Source of the DNA: Bacteroides thetaiotaomicron VPI-5482
GTDB taxonomy: Bacteria > Bacteroidota > Bacteroidia > Bacteroidales > Bacteroidaceae
Assembly (NCBI RefSeq): GCF_000011065.1
Contig: NC_004663.1
Coordinates: 3,286,001 to 3,350,000 of the forward strand
Length of the DNA: 64,000 bases
Direction: 5' to 3'
Positions 32,924 to 45,978 of this stretch are shown here, one piece after another (the first letter of the stretch is position 1; the number at the start of each line of letters is the position of its first letter). The notes beneath the pieces are model-generated. The model searched no databases. It was not told the origin of the DNA and saw only the letters and a program-made list of their open reading frames with translations. The position numbers and the translations under genes are program-made.

Positions 32924-34390
32924 CTATTTGATGCCATCCAATGCCCTTTTAGCAGTAGCATTAGTGGAGTCTATAGCCAGAATTTTGCTCCAATACTCCT
33001 TAGATTTTTCTTTATTCGCCATTGCTTCCGCTTTCAGTGCCGGATTTTCAATAGCCAATAAGTAGTAATATCCAAGATAACTGTAGCACTCAATCAAAGC
33101 TGAATTGTAATGAGGATCATTCTTGCTTTCCAGCAGGGTGGCTACCTCCTCATAGAAAGGCTTCGCCAGTCCAAGAGTCGTTTCGGGGTCCAGTGCGGAA
33201 TTGGCACGTGCCCTCCAAAAATTACCCAGGTAGCTGTCCGGTGCTGCTTCTGCGATGGAATGGAAAACAGAATCAGCGGCCATCAAAGCCTGCTTGCGCT
33301 CTTCAGCATTGATTGTCAGCGAATCAGTCTGCGTACCTGCACCATAATAAAGTCTGCCAAACTGGAATTGTAAATCCGGAGTCTGATGTTCTTTATCAAG
33401 GGATGTATAATATTTCTGGTAAGCACTAATTGCTTTTTTATAATCATTCTTCTGTTCATAGGCAGAAGAGATATTTTTGTATAAGTCCGTCTTTGTCGGA
33501 TCTAATTGTATGGCTTTCTCATATTGTCCTACAGCTTCATCATATTTCTTCAGAGCTTCGAGCAAATGCCCGTAATACATATAGTCAAGATATGAATAAT
33601 CAGCCTTGTCCGATTCGGTAAAAAAAGCATCCGCCGCTTTTATTGCTTCATCAAAGCGCTTCAGGTCTGTATAATTATACATTGCCAGGCGATTGAACGC
33701 CGCGTGACGCGCATTCTTTTTCAATCCCATATTCGCCACTTCAAGTGACTTCTCGAAGTCATGGTTCAGGAAGAGGGCAAATGCATATTTCACTAAATCC
33801 TCTTCTGTCGCTGTCGGTCCCATCGCAAAACGCGAATAAGCTTCGGCAGCTTTACTAAAATCATTCTTCAAATAATAGATTTCGGCAAGTTTCTTATCTA
33901 CGGCTGTGTTGGACGGTTCCTGGGCTTTCAGCTGTTCCAGTTTTTCAATGGCCAGAGCAGCATTGGCTGATTTATAAATATCCGCATATCTCAGATATGC
34001 TTCTGTGCAACTCGGATCGAAATAGATAGCTTCTTCATATTTCTGAGATGCCAGACCGGCGTTTTTCTGCTCAAAGGCGATGTCTCCCTCCAGTACGGAG
34101 GCAAGAGCCGATTTGCCATTCACCTTTTTGGCAAGAGCAGCATACTCCTGTGCTTCCGGAAGTTTTCCGGCTTTCAGATATACCTCGCCGATAGCCACCA
34201 GAAGTTCCACATTCTTTTTATTCTTTCCTTTTATCAACTGTTCAGCTTCCTCATTGGCCTGAGCCGGATTCGTCTGAATGGTTTCTTTCAATTTTGCAAC
34301 TCCTGCCTGCCATTCGGCATCAGATGATTGCGCATAGAGCGACCCAACTGCTATAAACGCTCCAGCTAAAAACATTTGTACTCTTTTCAT
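32924..34390 (-). CDS. Periplasmic TPR-repeat protein of the Ton operon
   Basis: 488 residues. A signal peptide ends LYA (about 20). The remainder is a row of tetratricopeptide repeats, among them LPEAQEYAALAKKVNGKSA, LASQKYEEAIYFDPSCTEAY, YDEAVGQYEKAIQLDPTKT and YKKAISAYQKYYTSLDKEH. TPR proteins act as scaffolds. This one closes a leftward operon ExbB-ExbD-ExbD-TonB-PstS-like-TPR, spaced 21 bp after the PstS-like gene. It likely couples the Ton complex to other envelope parts, but the partner is unknown. Confidence 0.85.
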   Translation of the reverse strand: MKRVQMFLAGAFIAVGSLYAQSSDAEWQAGVAKLKETIQTNPAQANEEAEQLIKGKNKKNVELLVAIGEVYLKAGKLPEAQEYAALAKKVNGKSALASVLEGDIAFEQKNAGLASQKYEEAIYFDPSCTEAYLRYADIYKSANAALAIEKLEQLKAQEPSNTAVDKKLAEIYYLKNDFSKAAEAYSRFAMGPTATEEDLVKYAFALFLNHDFEKSLEVANMGLKKNARHAAFNRLAMYNYTDLKRFDEAIKAADAFFTESDKADYSYLDYMYYGHLLEALKKYDEAVGQYEKAIQLDPTKTDLYKNISSAYEQKNDYKKAISAYQKYYTSLDKEHQTPDLQFQFGRLYYGAGTQTDSLTINAEERKQALMAADSVFHSIAEAAPDSYLGNFWRARANSALDPETTLGLAKPFYEEVATLLESKNDPHYNSALIECYSYLGYYYLLAIENPALKAEAMANKEKSKEYWSKILAIDSTNATAKRALDGIK

Positions 34391-34411
34391 GATAGTCTCT
34401 AATTTTAGTTA

Positions 34412-35356
34412 TTATTCGTCTTTCACATGGACAATACGCACTGGCTGAGTAGCCGGAACAAGTCCAGATTTTAATATAATCCGCTGCCCTTTGTCGGATG
34501 TCATAAAAGAAGCAAATCCCCAAGGCAGCGCACTGCGAGGATCATTCAGTAATGCGTAAATGGGTCGTGCCAATGGATAGTTACCGTAATACAAGTAAGC
34601 CTGATAAGGCTTATAACTGTTAGCAGGAGTAGCTACATCCTCCGCACTCACTGCCATTACTCTGATTTCCTCGGTGAAAGAAAGGTTGGTGGTGTCGCTG
34701 CGGTTGCCCAGCCAGTTCACACCAATGACTCCCATTGCTCCGGGATTCTCTGCTACATACTTTATCACCTGCTGATTGGTCTTCAAGGCACTGACATTGT
34801 CAGTAGCCAGTGGTTTTCCACCACAGATAGAATCCATTGTATAGCGTACGGTGCTGGAGTTTTTATTATCGAACACCACCTGAATACTCTTCAGGCGGGA
34901 GTTCGGATTTATATCCTTCCAGTCTTTCGCCTCACCAGTGAGGATGCGGCTGAAATCCCGTACGGTCAACAAAGAATCCGGATTGTCCCGGTTGACGATT
35001 AATGCCAGACCATCTGTAGCAAGCTTAATCTCGCGGGGAAAGAACTTGCGGCTGTGAAAGGAATTCATTTCTTCCTCAGTCAATGTCCGGGTTGCAATAG
35101 CCAACCGGACACTGTCTTTCAGAAGTAAATTAATAGCCTCGACTTCCGTCGTGTAGCGAGGGACAATTCCGGCCAAAGGATACAGACTTTCAAACACATC
35201 TATCTCTTCCTGTATAATAGGCTCAAAACTTTCATCCGCCGCAATAGATATCACCCCAGACGAATACGTATCCGTCGGTCCATCCGATTTGGAACGGCAA
35301 GCACTCAACACCGCCAACAAAACGATTCCTACCAGCCAAAATTGTCTCTTCATCAT
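34412..35356 (-). CDS. PstS-like phosphate-type binding lipoprotein
   Basis: 314 residues with a lipobox LSAC (about 20). The fold is the periplasmic-binding-protein type used by PstS: ISIAADESFEPIIQEEIDVF, RLAIATRTLTEEEMN, the clear signature FSRILTGEAKDWKDINP, VVFDNKNSSTVRYTMDSI, and GAMGVIGVNWLGN. No phosphate ABC permease genes are next to it. Instead it lies 1 bp after tonB, so it may serve TonB-linked uptake or sensing of phosphate or another anion. Whether phosphate is the true ligand cannot be read from the sequence. Confidence 0.84.
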   Translation of the reverse strand: MMKRQFWLVGIVLLAVLSACRSKSDGPTDTYSSGVISIAADESFEPIIQEEIDVFESLYPLAGIVPRYTTEVEAINLLLKDSVRLAIATRTLTEEEMNSFHSRKFFPREIKLATDGLALIVNRDNPDSLLTVRDFSRILTGEAKDWKDINPNSRLKSIQVVFDNKNSSTVRYTMDSICGGKPLATDNVSALKTNQQVIKYVAENPGAMGVIGVNWLGNRSDTTNLSFTEEIRVMAVSAEDVATPANSYKPYQAYLYYGNYPLARPIYALLNDPRSALPWGFASFMTSDKGQRIILKSGLVPATQPVRIVHVKDE

Positions 35357-35357
35357 C

Positions 35358-36170
35358 TTACTGTAATCTAAACATTACCGGAACGGTGAATTTCACACGT
35401 ACCGCTTTACCATTTTGTTTACCAGGAATCCATTTCGGCATACTTTGTACCACACGCACGGCTTCTTTATCTAAGTATGGGTCTACACCACGAGCTACGT
35501 GCACATCGGTGATAGTACCGTCACGCTCTACCACAAACTGGATAATAACGCGACCTTGTGTTCCATTCTCCTGTGCAATTGTCGGATACTTGATATTTTT
35601 CCCAAGGTATGACATCAGTTCCTGCTGTCCACCGGGGAAGGTCGGCATCTGCTCTACCATATCAAATACTTTTTCCGGTTCCGCAGCCTGTGTCACCACT
35701 TGCTTCAGGTCAGCAATATCGGCTCCGTTGGCTTCGTCATTACCTTTTACGTCGGCAATGGAGATTGCCACTTTGGTAGAAGTCAATTCTTCCTGACTCT
35801 TGATCTCATCGTCTTCGTGCACCTCTTCATCTTTCTTGATGACAGGGGCAGTAAACTTAATAGAACTCTTCAGTGCAGGAGGGGGAGGTGCAACCGGTTC
35901 TACCCGTTTCATCTCTTCCTGTTTGATTTCCGGTTCTGCCAATTTCGACAAAGTTGTAACCTCTGTCATTACTTCCTTTTGCTCCGGGGTCGCCAACTTA
36001 AGCAGCGTAGGGATAGTAAATCCAACGATTGCTATCGCCACCACAATCAGCATTGCAATAGTATGCCGTCTGGGTGAATTGGCACGCATTCTATATGCGC
36101 CGTACGCTTGATTCTTGCCTTCAAAAATCAGCTGACACCATTCCGAAGAAGCTAAATCTAATTTTGCCAT
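35358..36170 (-). CDS. tonB: TonB energy transducer
   Basis: 270 residues. The N-terminal cytoplasmic tail contains the Bacteroidetes motif WCQLIFEGKNQAYGAYRMR. One membrane helix (about 37-58, IAMLIVVAIAIVGFTIPTLL) follows, then a Pro/Glu-rich spacer (EMKRVEPVAPPPPALKSS). The C-terminal TonB domain runs MPTFPGGQQELMSYLGKNIK, GRVIIQFVVERDGTITDVHV and WIPGKQNGKAVRVKFTVPV. It transmits proton-motive force from ExbB/ExbD to outer-membrane receptors. It directly follows the two exbD genes. Confidence 0.93.
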   Translation of the reverse strand: MAKLDLASSEWCQLIFEGKNQAYGAYRMRANSPRRHTIAMLIVVAIAIVGFTIPTLLKLATPEQKEVMTEVTTLSKLAEPEIKQEEMKRVEPVAPPPPALKSSIKFTAPVIKKDEEVHEDDEIKSQEELTSTKVAISIADVKGNDEANGADIADLKQVVTQAAEPEKVFDMVEQMPTFPGGQQELMSYLGKNIKYPTIAQENGTQGRVIIQFVVERDGTITDVHVARGVDPYLDKEAVRVVQSMPKWIPGKQNGKAVRVKFTVPVMFRLQ

Positions 36171-36196
36171 TTTACTTTCTTTTTTTAGGTGTTACA

Positions 36197-36850
36197 TCAT
36201 TTATCGGCCAAGTTCTGTGACAGTTCTCCCTTAGCATCATAATTCTTAATCAGGAACTCATCAGCTTCGGCAATATCCGTTATCACATATTTACCTATAT
36301 TACATATCTGCATCTCGTCCAATGCATCAATCAGATTCATATAAGAAGCATCATCCGTCGCCTTGATAATGACGGTCGGCGTATTTTTTCCGCTTTTTAT
36401 TTCGGAAACCTTCTTTTTGTATTCGTCATCTGTTATCTTCAGATCGAGCTTCTGTTGTTTCAAAGCTCTTACCTGATTGACAGCTGCAGCATTTTTCTGA
36501 AGAAGTACGGCACGTAACCCGCTTGCCCCGTAACTAGTCTCTTTCAATGAGGTGTAATCCTTGTAGTTAGGCTCTCCCTCATAGTAATAGAGCTTGTTAT
36601 CGGCTCCCAGCAATAATGTAATTGCCTGAGAGGCTTTCACCATACTCTTTTGTTGTTCAGTTATATCCTTGTCATTGCTCGGCATGCTTATTTCCATCGT
36701 CTGAGGCTTGCTCAGCGTGGTACAAAGCATAAAGAAAGTAATCAGCAACATGTTCATATCCACCATCGGGGTAAAGTCTACCCGGACAGTCATTTTCTTC
36801 TGCTTGCCTTTTCCTCTTTTTCCGCTGCTCTCTTGTACTTCAGCACTCAT
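36197..36850 (-). CDS. exbD: ExbD-family biopolymer transporter (second)
   Basis: 217 residues. A basic tail (GKRGKGKQKKMTVRVDFTPM) leads into the single membrane helix VDMNMLLITFFMLCTTLSKP, which carries the proton-carrying Asp (VDFTPMVDMN region). A periplasmic domain with insertions follows, ending IDALDEMQICNIGKYVITDI. It is longer than E. coli ExbD (about 140 residues), as usual in this phylum. Paired with another ExbD 15 bp upstream; the two may form a heteromer in the ExbB pentamer. Confidence 0.9.
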   Translation of the reverse strand: MSAEVQESSGKRGKGKQKKMTVRVDFTPMVDMNMLLITFFMLCTTLSKPQTMEISMPSNDKDITEQQKSMVKASQAITLLLGADNKLYYYEGEPNYKDYTSLKETSYGASGLRAVLLQKNAAAVNQVRALKQQKLDLKITDDEYKKKVSEIKSGKNTPTVIIKATDDASYMNLIDALDEMQICNIGKYVITDIAEADEFLIKNYDAKGELSQNLADK

Positions 36851-36865
36851 TGTCTTTCCTCCCTT

Positions 36866-37471
36866 TTAATTTTCAGATTCTGCTTTGAGAGAAGTAATCA
36901 GATTATACCGATTTTCCCGCAAATCCTGAAGTGAGTTCATTACGTTCTTTATCACTGAGTATGGAGTTGAAGCGTCCGCTTTAATAGCAATTCGCAGATC
37001 AGCATTGGCGGCACGTGCATTACGCACCCACGACTTGAACTGATTATCGGTACTATCACAAGGAATTCCTTCATTCTTCAGAATTTTGTCCCGTTGATCT
37101 TCCGGGAGGTCAAGGAATTTCTGCATACTTCTGATAGGCACTCCAAACGTAGAAGCCACTGTGAACCTCTTTGCCTGTTCCGGAGTGAACTTGATGCCAT
37201 ACTCTTCACCCATACTCTCCAAGACAGCCTGCATATCCTGCTGCTTGTCGAGACTCATAAATATTTTTCCTTCCTGGTCAACCAGAATCTGGAGTACATC
37301 TGTCTCCGGAATCTTGATTTCCGATACGGAGGCTGGAGTGGTAACCTGCACCGGCTCCTTCTTCACAAATGTTGATGTCAACATAAAGAAAGTCAGAAGC
37401 AATACAGTTACGTCACTCATAGCGGTCATATCTATGAACGTATCTTTCTTTTTAATTTTCGCTCTACCCAT
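36866..37471 (-). CDS. exbD: ExbD-family biopolymer transporter (first)
   Basis: 201 residues. MGRAKIKKKDTFIDMTAMSD gives the basic start and the conserved Asp before the helix VTVLLLTFFMLTSTFV. The periplasmic part includes LPEDQRDKILKNEGIPCDST and IAIKADASTPYSVIKNVMNS, a good ExbD C-terminal strand-helix. It lies 29 bp after exbB and shares the operon with a second, diverged ExbD. Confidence 0.9.
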   Translation of the reverse strand: MGRAKIKKKDTFIDMTAMSDVTVLLLTFFMLTSTFVKKEPVQVTTPASVSEIKIPETDVLQILVDQEGKIFMSLDKQQDMQAVLESMGEEYGIKFTPEQAKRFTVASTFGVPIRSMQKFLDLPEDQRDKILKNEGIPCDSTDNQFKSWVRNARAANADLRIAIKADASTPYSVIKNVMNSLQDLRENRYNLITSLKAESEN

Positions 37472-37500
37472 GATTAATAGATTTTAAAGGGTTCGCCAAA

Positions 37501-38298
37501 TTAATGAGTAGCTGCAAAAGTCTGCACGATAGAGAATCCGACTTCGTCGAGTCCGTAAGTCAATTTGTCAATTTTGTTAGTGAAGTAGTTGTAAGAAATA
37601 ACAGCCAGCGCACCTGTCAAGATACCGAAAGCCGTATTGATCAAGGCTTCAGAGATACCTTGTGACAAAGCCATAGAGTCGGCACCACCACCGGCGGACA
37701 ATGCGGCAAATGAACGGATCATACCGATTACAGTACCGAGCAATCCCATCAATGTACCTAAAGTAGTAATTGTAGCGATAATCGGAAGATTCTGCTGCAT
37801 CATAGGCATTTCCAGAGCAGTTGCTTCTTCCAGTTCTTTCTGGATAGCCAGCAGCTTTTGTTCTTTAGGCAAAGCAGTGTTCTTTTCCATTTCTTCATAC
37901 TTGCGCAAAGTAGCAGTAACTACATTGGCAACAGAACCGCGTTGTTTGTCACAAATCTCTTGTGCTTTCTTAAGGTCACCGGCAGCCAGAGCTTCTTTGA
38001 TGTTAGCTACAAATTTAGCCAACGAGCCTTTACCGAAAGCAGAACGAAGAGCAAAAAAGCGTTCAATACTCAAAGCGAGTACAGTTAACAACAGTGTCTG
38101 AATAACAGGCACAATCACACCACCTTTGTAAATGGTACCCAACATGTTCAATGGATGGTTGTTAGGGTCATTGTTCATAAAGTTAGACGGATTTCCCAAC
38201 AGGAACTGAAAAATACACACTGCTACAATGAAACAGCAGATGATTACGATACCGGCATTCTTTATACCTACAATCTGAGACTTTTTAGTAGTTTCCAT
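37501..38298 (-). CDS. exbB: ExbB/MotA/TolQ-family proton channel protein
   Basis: 265 residues with three membrane segments: IVIICCFIVAVCIFQFLLG (about 17-35), VVPVIQTLLLTVLALSIERF (about 57-76), and a long pair around IIATITTLGTLMGLLGTVIG and ALINTAFGILTGALAVISYN. The cytoplasmic loop between the second and third contains KEALAAGDLKKAQEICDKQR, a family trait. It is the first gene of the operon and would form the channel with the ExbD proteins. The leader contains a strong nested hairpin at 38374-38420. Confidence 0.92.
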   Translation of the reverse strand: METTKKSQIVGIKNAGIVIICCFIVAVCIFQFLLGNPSNFMNNDPNNHPLNMLGTIYKGGVIVPVIQTLLLTVLALSIERFFALRSAFGKGSLAKFVANIKEALAAGDLKKAQEICDKQRGSVANVVTATLRKYEEMEKNTALPKEQKLLAIQKELEEATALEMPMMQQNLPIIATITTLGTLMGLLGTVIGMIRSFAALSAGGGADSMALSQGISEALINTAFGILTGALAVISYNYFTNKIDKLTYGLDEVGFSIVQTFAATH

Positions 38299-38373
38299 AA
38301 TAAGTTTTTTTGTTAAGATATTAATTTTAGTTATTTAGAAAATTTTCAAATGATTAGATACACTGCGCTATAG

Positions 38374-38420
38374 ACCCTGTGACTTTTCAAGAATGAAAGT
38401 CACACAGCTTCATACAGGGT
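38374..38420. repeat. Nested hairpin upstream of exbB
   Basis: The outer stem ACCCTG (38374-38379) pairs with CAGGGT (38415-38420). The inner stem TGTGACTTT (38378-38386) pairs with AAAGTCACA (38396-38404). There is no T-run in either direction, so an RNA leader structure or operator is more likely than a terminator. Confidence 0.55.
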
Positions 38421-38450
38421 ACGAAAAAGTAAATAAGATGGGATAAGTAA

Positions 38451-38894
38451 TTAAATAAGGATACGTCTTAGAGCGAACACGTAGTAGTCGCTACAGATAA
38501 TGGAGTAATGTGGATCCTTATCCGAATAATAGGATTTACTTTGATCTAATACAAGTGAGTTTTCTCTTAACAAGAAGAACTTATACATAACGTCTTTAAA
38601 GAAATCATTGGATTCAATGATTCTACGCAGACGATAATTATTAGAAGATGTTTCTGTTACTGATTTAAAGCCTAATTCTACGTCAGAAATAGACAAAGAC
38701 TGGGATGATCTGTCATACCCCAGCGAACGAGTCTTAAATGAAGAATTAGAATTCGTATCGGAAGTTGATTCAGACAACTGACAAGAGCATTCGCTCTGAG
38801 AAATACATGAAGTGATATTCATAGCATTTCCACCTATGCTATATGATAGCATCAGCAGAACAATCGCTAATATGAATCTCACAGAACCTTTCAT
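38451..38894 (-). CDS. Small secreted hypothetical protein
   Basis: 147 residues with a signal peptide (MKGSVRFILAIVLLMLSYSI, cut near GNA). A Cys-containing segment (ITSCISQSECSCQ) and a Ser-rich linker (STSDTNSNSSFKTRS) follow. The rest has no family I know. CAAATGTA at 38940-38947 is a fitting -7 box (TACATTTG on the minus strand) about 45 bp upstream. It precedes exbB by 150 bp on the same strand, but the hairpin between suggests a separate unit. Confidence 0.65.
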   Translation of the reverse strand: MKGSVRFILAIVLLMLSYSIGGNAMNITSCISQSECSCQLSESTSDTNSNSSFKTRSLGYDRSSQSLSISDVELGFKSVTETSSNNYRLRRIIESNDFFKDVMYKFFLLRENSLVLDQSKSYYSDKDPHYSIICSDYYVFALRRILI

Positions 38895-39170
38895 GATATT
38901 TATTTTAGTTGTTTATATCGAATTCTCGTATTTCGGTGACAAATGTAGCAATTAAATATATCCGTTTGTCGTTATTCACATCATTTAAGCATAAAAGTTT
39001 AACTCTATTATTGAAACAACGTACAAAGTGTTTTGTTCTCGCAGTTTGTGATTTTATGTGTTAAAAGTAGTTAGGCGTACATACGTTTTAAAGAAGTCCG
39101 CCAAGTTTAATAATTGAGAGAAATATGTATAATCAATAAATCCTCTCCAGTCTTAAATCCGAAAGTATCC
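38895..39170. other. Gene-free spacer before the rRNA operon end
   Basis: The spacer, about 275 bases, holds the promoter of the small secreted protein (near 38940) and nothing else I can identify. Confidence 0.4.
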
Positions 39171-39210
39171 AAAACAATAAAGCCCTTCTGGTATTTCTAC
39201 CGGAAGGGCT
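39171..39210 (-). terminator. Terminator of the rRNA operon
   Basis: AGCCCTTCTGGTA and TACCGGAAGGGCT form a 13-bp stem with one mismatch. On the minus strand TTATTGTTTT follows. Placed right after 5S. Confidence 0.85.
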
Positions 39211-39219
39211 TCTCTAAAA

Positions 39220-39328
<109 letters not shown>

Positions 39329-39334
39329 ATTTCT

Positions 39335-39472
39335 TCAATTGACAATGGACAATTGACAAATGACAATTATCGCAGCTGTCATGATAAGTTATGACATGAT
39401 AAAAAGTAAAATTCAAGTATCTGTTAATCTAATTGTCAATTGTCAATTGTCATTTGTCAATTGTCAATTAAA
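39335..39472. repeat. Inverted array of CAATTGACAA-type words in the 23S-5S spacer
   Basis: CAATTGACAATGGACAATTG plus ACAAATGACAATT on the left (39338-39369) faces AATTGTCAATTGTCAATTGT plus CATTTGTCAATTGTCAATT on the right (39430-39470). The transcript could fold into a long hairpin next to the 23S 3' end. Confidence 0.65.
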
Positions 39473-39502
39473 AAAGCTAAACGTATATATCGCGATCCGC
39501 AC

Positions 39503-42390
<2,888 letters not shown>

Positions 42391-42400
42391 AACTTACTTT

Positions 42401-42428
42401 TAAGTATCAGGTATTAAGTATCAGGTAT
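42401..42428. repeat. 14-bp tandem repeat in the 16S-23S spacer
   Basis: TAAGTATCAGGTAT occurs twice in direct succession just upstream of 23S. A short spacer duplication that may vary between rRNA copies. Confidence 0.6.
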
Positions 42429-42549
42429 TAACCCAAAGTACTTAATAGTGTTGTACTTAAAACGTACGGTTCGATATATACTTTTAGCTCTTTACTAAAT
42501 TTTACTTTTTGTACATCATGTCAAAGATCGTTTCTCTTTTCAGAGACTG

Positions 42550-42623
42550 TGGAGAATAACGGATTCGAACCGTTGACCCTCTGCGTGCAAGGCAGATGCT
42601 CTAGCCAGCTGAGCTAATCCCCC
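42550..42623 (-). tRNA. tRNA-Ala (TGC)
   Basis: The minus strand GGGGGATTAGCTCAGCTGGC then TAGAGCATCTGCCTTGCACG has anticodon TGC, and the 3' end is TTCGAATCCGTTATTCTCCA. Full cloverleaf in the rRNA spacer. Confidence 0.96.
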
Positions 42624-42677
42624 AAGAGTAATTGAACATTGCAATAATGAATTGACAACGACAATTTTTGTTCGGAG

Positions 42678-42751
42678 TAGTCCCAGGCAGAGTTGAACTG
42701 CCGACCTCTACATTATCAGTGTAGCGCTCTAACCAACTGAGCTATAGGACT
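42678..42751 (-). tRNA. tRNA-Ile (GAT)
   Basis: The minus strand AGTCCTATAGCTCAGTTGGT then TAGAGCGCTACACTGATAAT has anticodon GAT. The T-arm GGCAGTTCAACTCTGCC and acceptor TGGGACT close the cloverleaf. It lies between 16S and tRNA-Ala, the common order. Confidence 0.96.
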
Positions 42752-42910
42752 AGTTCAACCTTGTCTACCTGATGTTAGACTCGGCTTCTTTCTTTTCTCT
42801 TGTTTATCTCTATCTATACTTCTATAGATGGTTGATCTATATGTTATAAATAAACAAGTACCAGTAGTACAATAATAGAACCTATGAAATCGTTGTTACG
42901 ACATCGCTCC

Positions 42911-44441
<1,531 letters not shown>

Positions 44442-44641
44442 AAAAGTATTGTTAGTCAGCATAAAGCTGATTTTTGCTCTGTTCAGGATGCCGTACAATT
44501 TATTGACTTCATTAATACCTTACGTCTCACACATATTAATATATATAAGACAAGTATTGACGGTTCTATTTTTTTCTTGTACTACTTGTATTGTTTATCA
44601 ATATTTCAAAGAACATCTTGCTTTCGTTTTAAAAGCGGGTG

Positions 44642-44673
44642 CAAAGGTAAGAGGTTTTATTTTAACTACCAAA
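44642..44673 (-). promoter_or_regulatory. rRNA promoter P1 (nearest 16S)
   Basis: The plus strand shows CAAAGGTA (44642-44649), N20, CAAA (44670-44673), i.e. TTTG-N20-TACCTTTG on the minus strand. Confidence 0.85.
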
Positions 44674-44787
44674 TGTTTTCGGAAGTTTTTTCGCTTTTCT
44701 TTTTCTATCGTTTCTCAGACTCTCTTAGCGAAAGGGAAAGAAGGTAAAGAAGAAAAACAAAACGCCTTTTCTTTGCGAATCGGACTG

Positions 44788-44820
44788 CAAAGATAAGAAC
44801 TTTTAGCTTTATCTTCCAAA
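44788..44820 (-). promoter_or_regulatory. rRNA promoter P2
   Basis: The plus strand shows CAAAGATA (44788-44795), N21, CAAA (44817-44820), i.e. TTTG-N21-TATCTTTG on the minus strand. Confidence 0.82.
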
Positions 44821-44915
44821 CTTTATCGGAAGTTTTTTTGTTCTTATGGTCAAGCAGTACTGCGCTTTTACACTAAGTCAATTTAACAAGGCTTTCTTCT
44901 CTTGGAAAGCGGGTG

Positions 44916-44947
44916 CAAAAGTACGCCCTTTTCAAATATGCTCCAAA
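44916..44947 (-). promoter_or_regulatory. rRNA promoter P3 (farthest)
   Basis: The plus strand shows CAAAAGTA (44916-44923), N20, CAAA (44944-44947), i.e. TTTG-N20-TACTTTTG on the minus strand. Confidence 0.85.
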
Positions 44948-45583
44948 CTTAAATCACTCTTTTTTTGAATTATTTTTGAGGATAGAAGCTAAAGTGTTGA
45001 ATTATAAGGATGTTGTAGAACATAAAATTCTTGGATGGAGGAGGAACAGAGGAAAGGAGTGCACATTATTATATTCACACGCGCGTTAGAAGGGCGAGGG
45101 CACGGGCGTATGCACAAGGGAAAGGATGGAGGAAAAGGGGATTGAAAGATTGAAAGACTGAAAAGGAAGAAGGCAGGAAGAAGGGGAAATCGTAGCAAGG
45201 GAGGAAAATACGAAAAAAGGGTAGAGACAGGAGTCTTTTAAAGTTCTACACTATTGGAAAAAGAAAAAACTCTGCCATCCGCAACAATTGGATTAACATT
45301 CTTAGGGGGACTTTTTAGTCAACCCCTACTTACGTGTCAGCCAGGCTCTCTATGAAAATAAAAAACTATAATTTGCTGTCATCTGTCACGGTGTCGGGTG
45401 TAATTGATTGAGTATGAATAATTAATGAGGTGACAACAGTAGGTGACGGCAGTGTGACGGCAAATTTTGCTGTCACACTGCCTTGTTTTCAATGGTTACT
45501 TATGGGCTGTTGGTTGGGCTATACAGAGTGTCTTACCCTGGATTTGGTTGACTACTATAAGTATCAACTAAAATGAATAAAAG
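44948..45583. other. Gene-free region between rRNA promoters and IS3 element
   Basis: 636 bases. The first part is purine-rich on the plus strand (GGAGGAGGAACAGAGGAAAG and similar). Near 45303 is a GGGGGACT/AGTCAACCCC hairpin of the dispersed family also found at 20563 and 55270. At 45454-45480 TGACGGCAGTGTGACGGCAA and GCTGTCACACTGCC form an inverted repeat, perhaps near the left end of the IS. No coding frame is convincing. Confidence 0.45.
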
Positions 45584-45946
45584 ATGAAAAAGAGTGACAT
45601 GACCTTTAGTCCTTATCAGCTTGAACTTCTTGGCGATTTCTATCGTTCGAATTTCTCAGTTTCTCGTTTTGCCCAAGAAAAAGGGATTGCCCGCATTACA
45701 TTTTGGCGTTGGGTTCGTATCTTTGAGGATTCTAATCCTGAAATATCCGCTTATATGAAAAAGAACAAGTCTCCCAAGTCCTCGGATGAATCCTCCTCAA
45801 TTACTGCCTTACGTCTTGAGAATGAGCGTTTACGTGCAGAGCTTAAAGATGCTAAAATGCGTGCGCACGCCTTCGATACGATGATTGATGTTGCCGAGGA
45901 GATGTTTAATCTTCCTATCCGAAAAAAAGCTGGTACCAAACAATAA
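45584..45946 (+). CDS. IS3-family OrfA (HTH DNA-binding protein)
   Basis: 120 residues. An N-terminal helix-turn-helix (FSPYQLELLGDFYRSNFSVS, RFAQEKGIARITFWRWV) is followed by a coiled-coil/leucine zipper (ITALRLENERLRAELKDAKM). These are the standard OrfA parts that bind IS ends and multimerise. The C-terminus RKKAGTKQ is encoded over the A-run at which ribosomes can shift by -1 into orfB. ATG 45584 is preceded by AAAAG. Confidence 0.87.
   Translation: MKKSDMTFSPYQLELLGDFYRSNFSVSRFAQEKGIARITFWRWVRIFEDSNPEISAYMKKNKSPKSSDESSSITALRLENERLRAELKDAKMRAHAFDTMIDVAEEMFNLPIRKKAGTKQ
45922..45928 (+). promoter_or_regulatory. Programmed -1 frameshift site of the IS3 element
   Basis: A7 followed by GC (A-AAA-AAG in the 0 frame). 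Shifting back one base gives KKSWYQTIKRLC and continues unbroken into orfB, as known for IS3 elements. Confidence 0.6.
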
Positions 45947-45978
45947 AAAGGCTTTGTAAAGGGAGGCATGCCTATACG

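Noticed and set aside
39335..39472. Repeats resembling a CRISPR array
   Set aside because: The words are about 10 bp, face each other in inverted order and have no unique spacers; they are an rRNA spacer hairpin.
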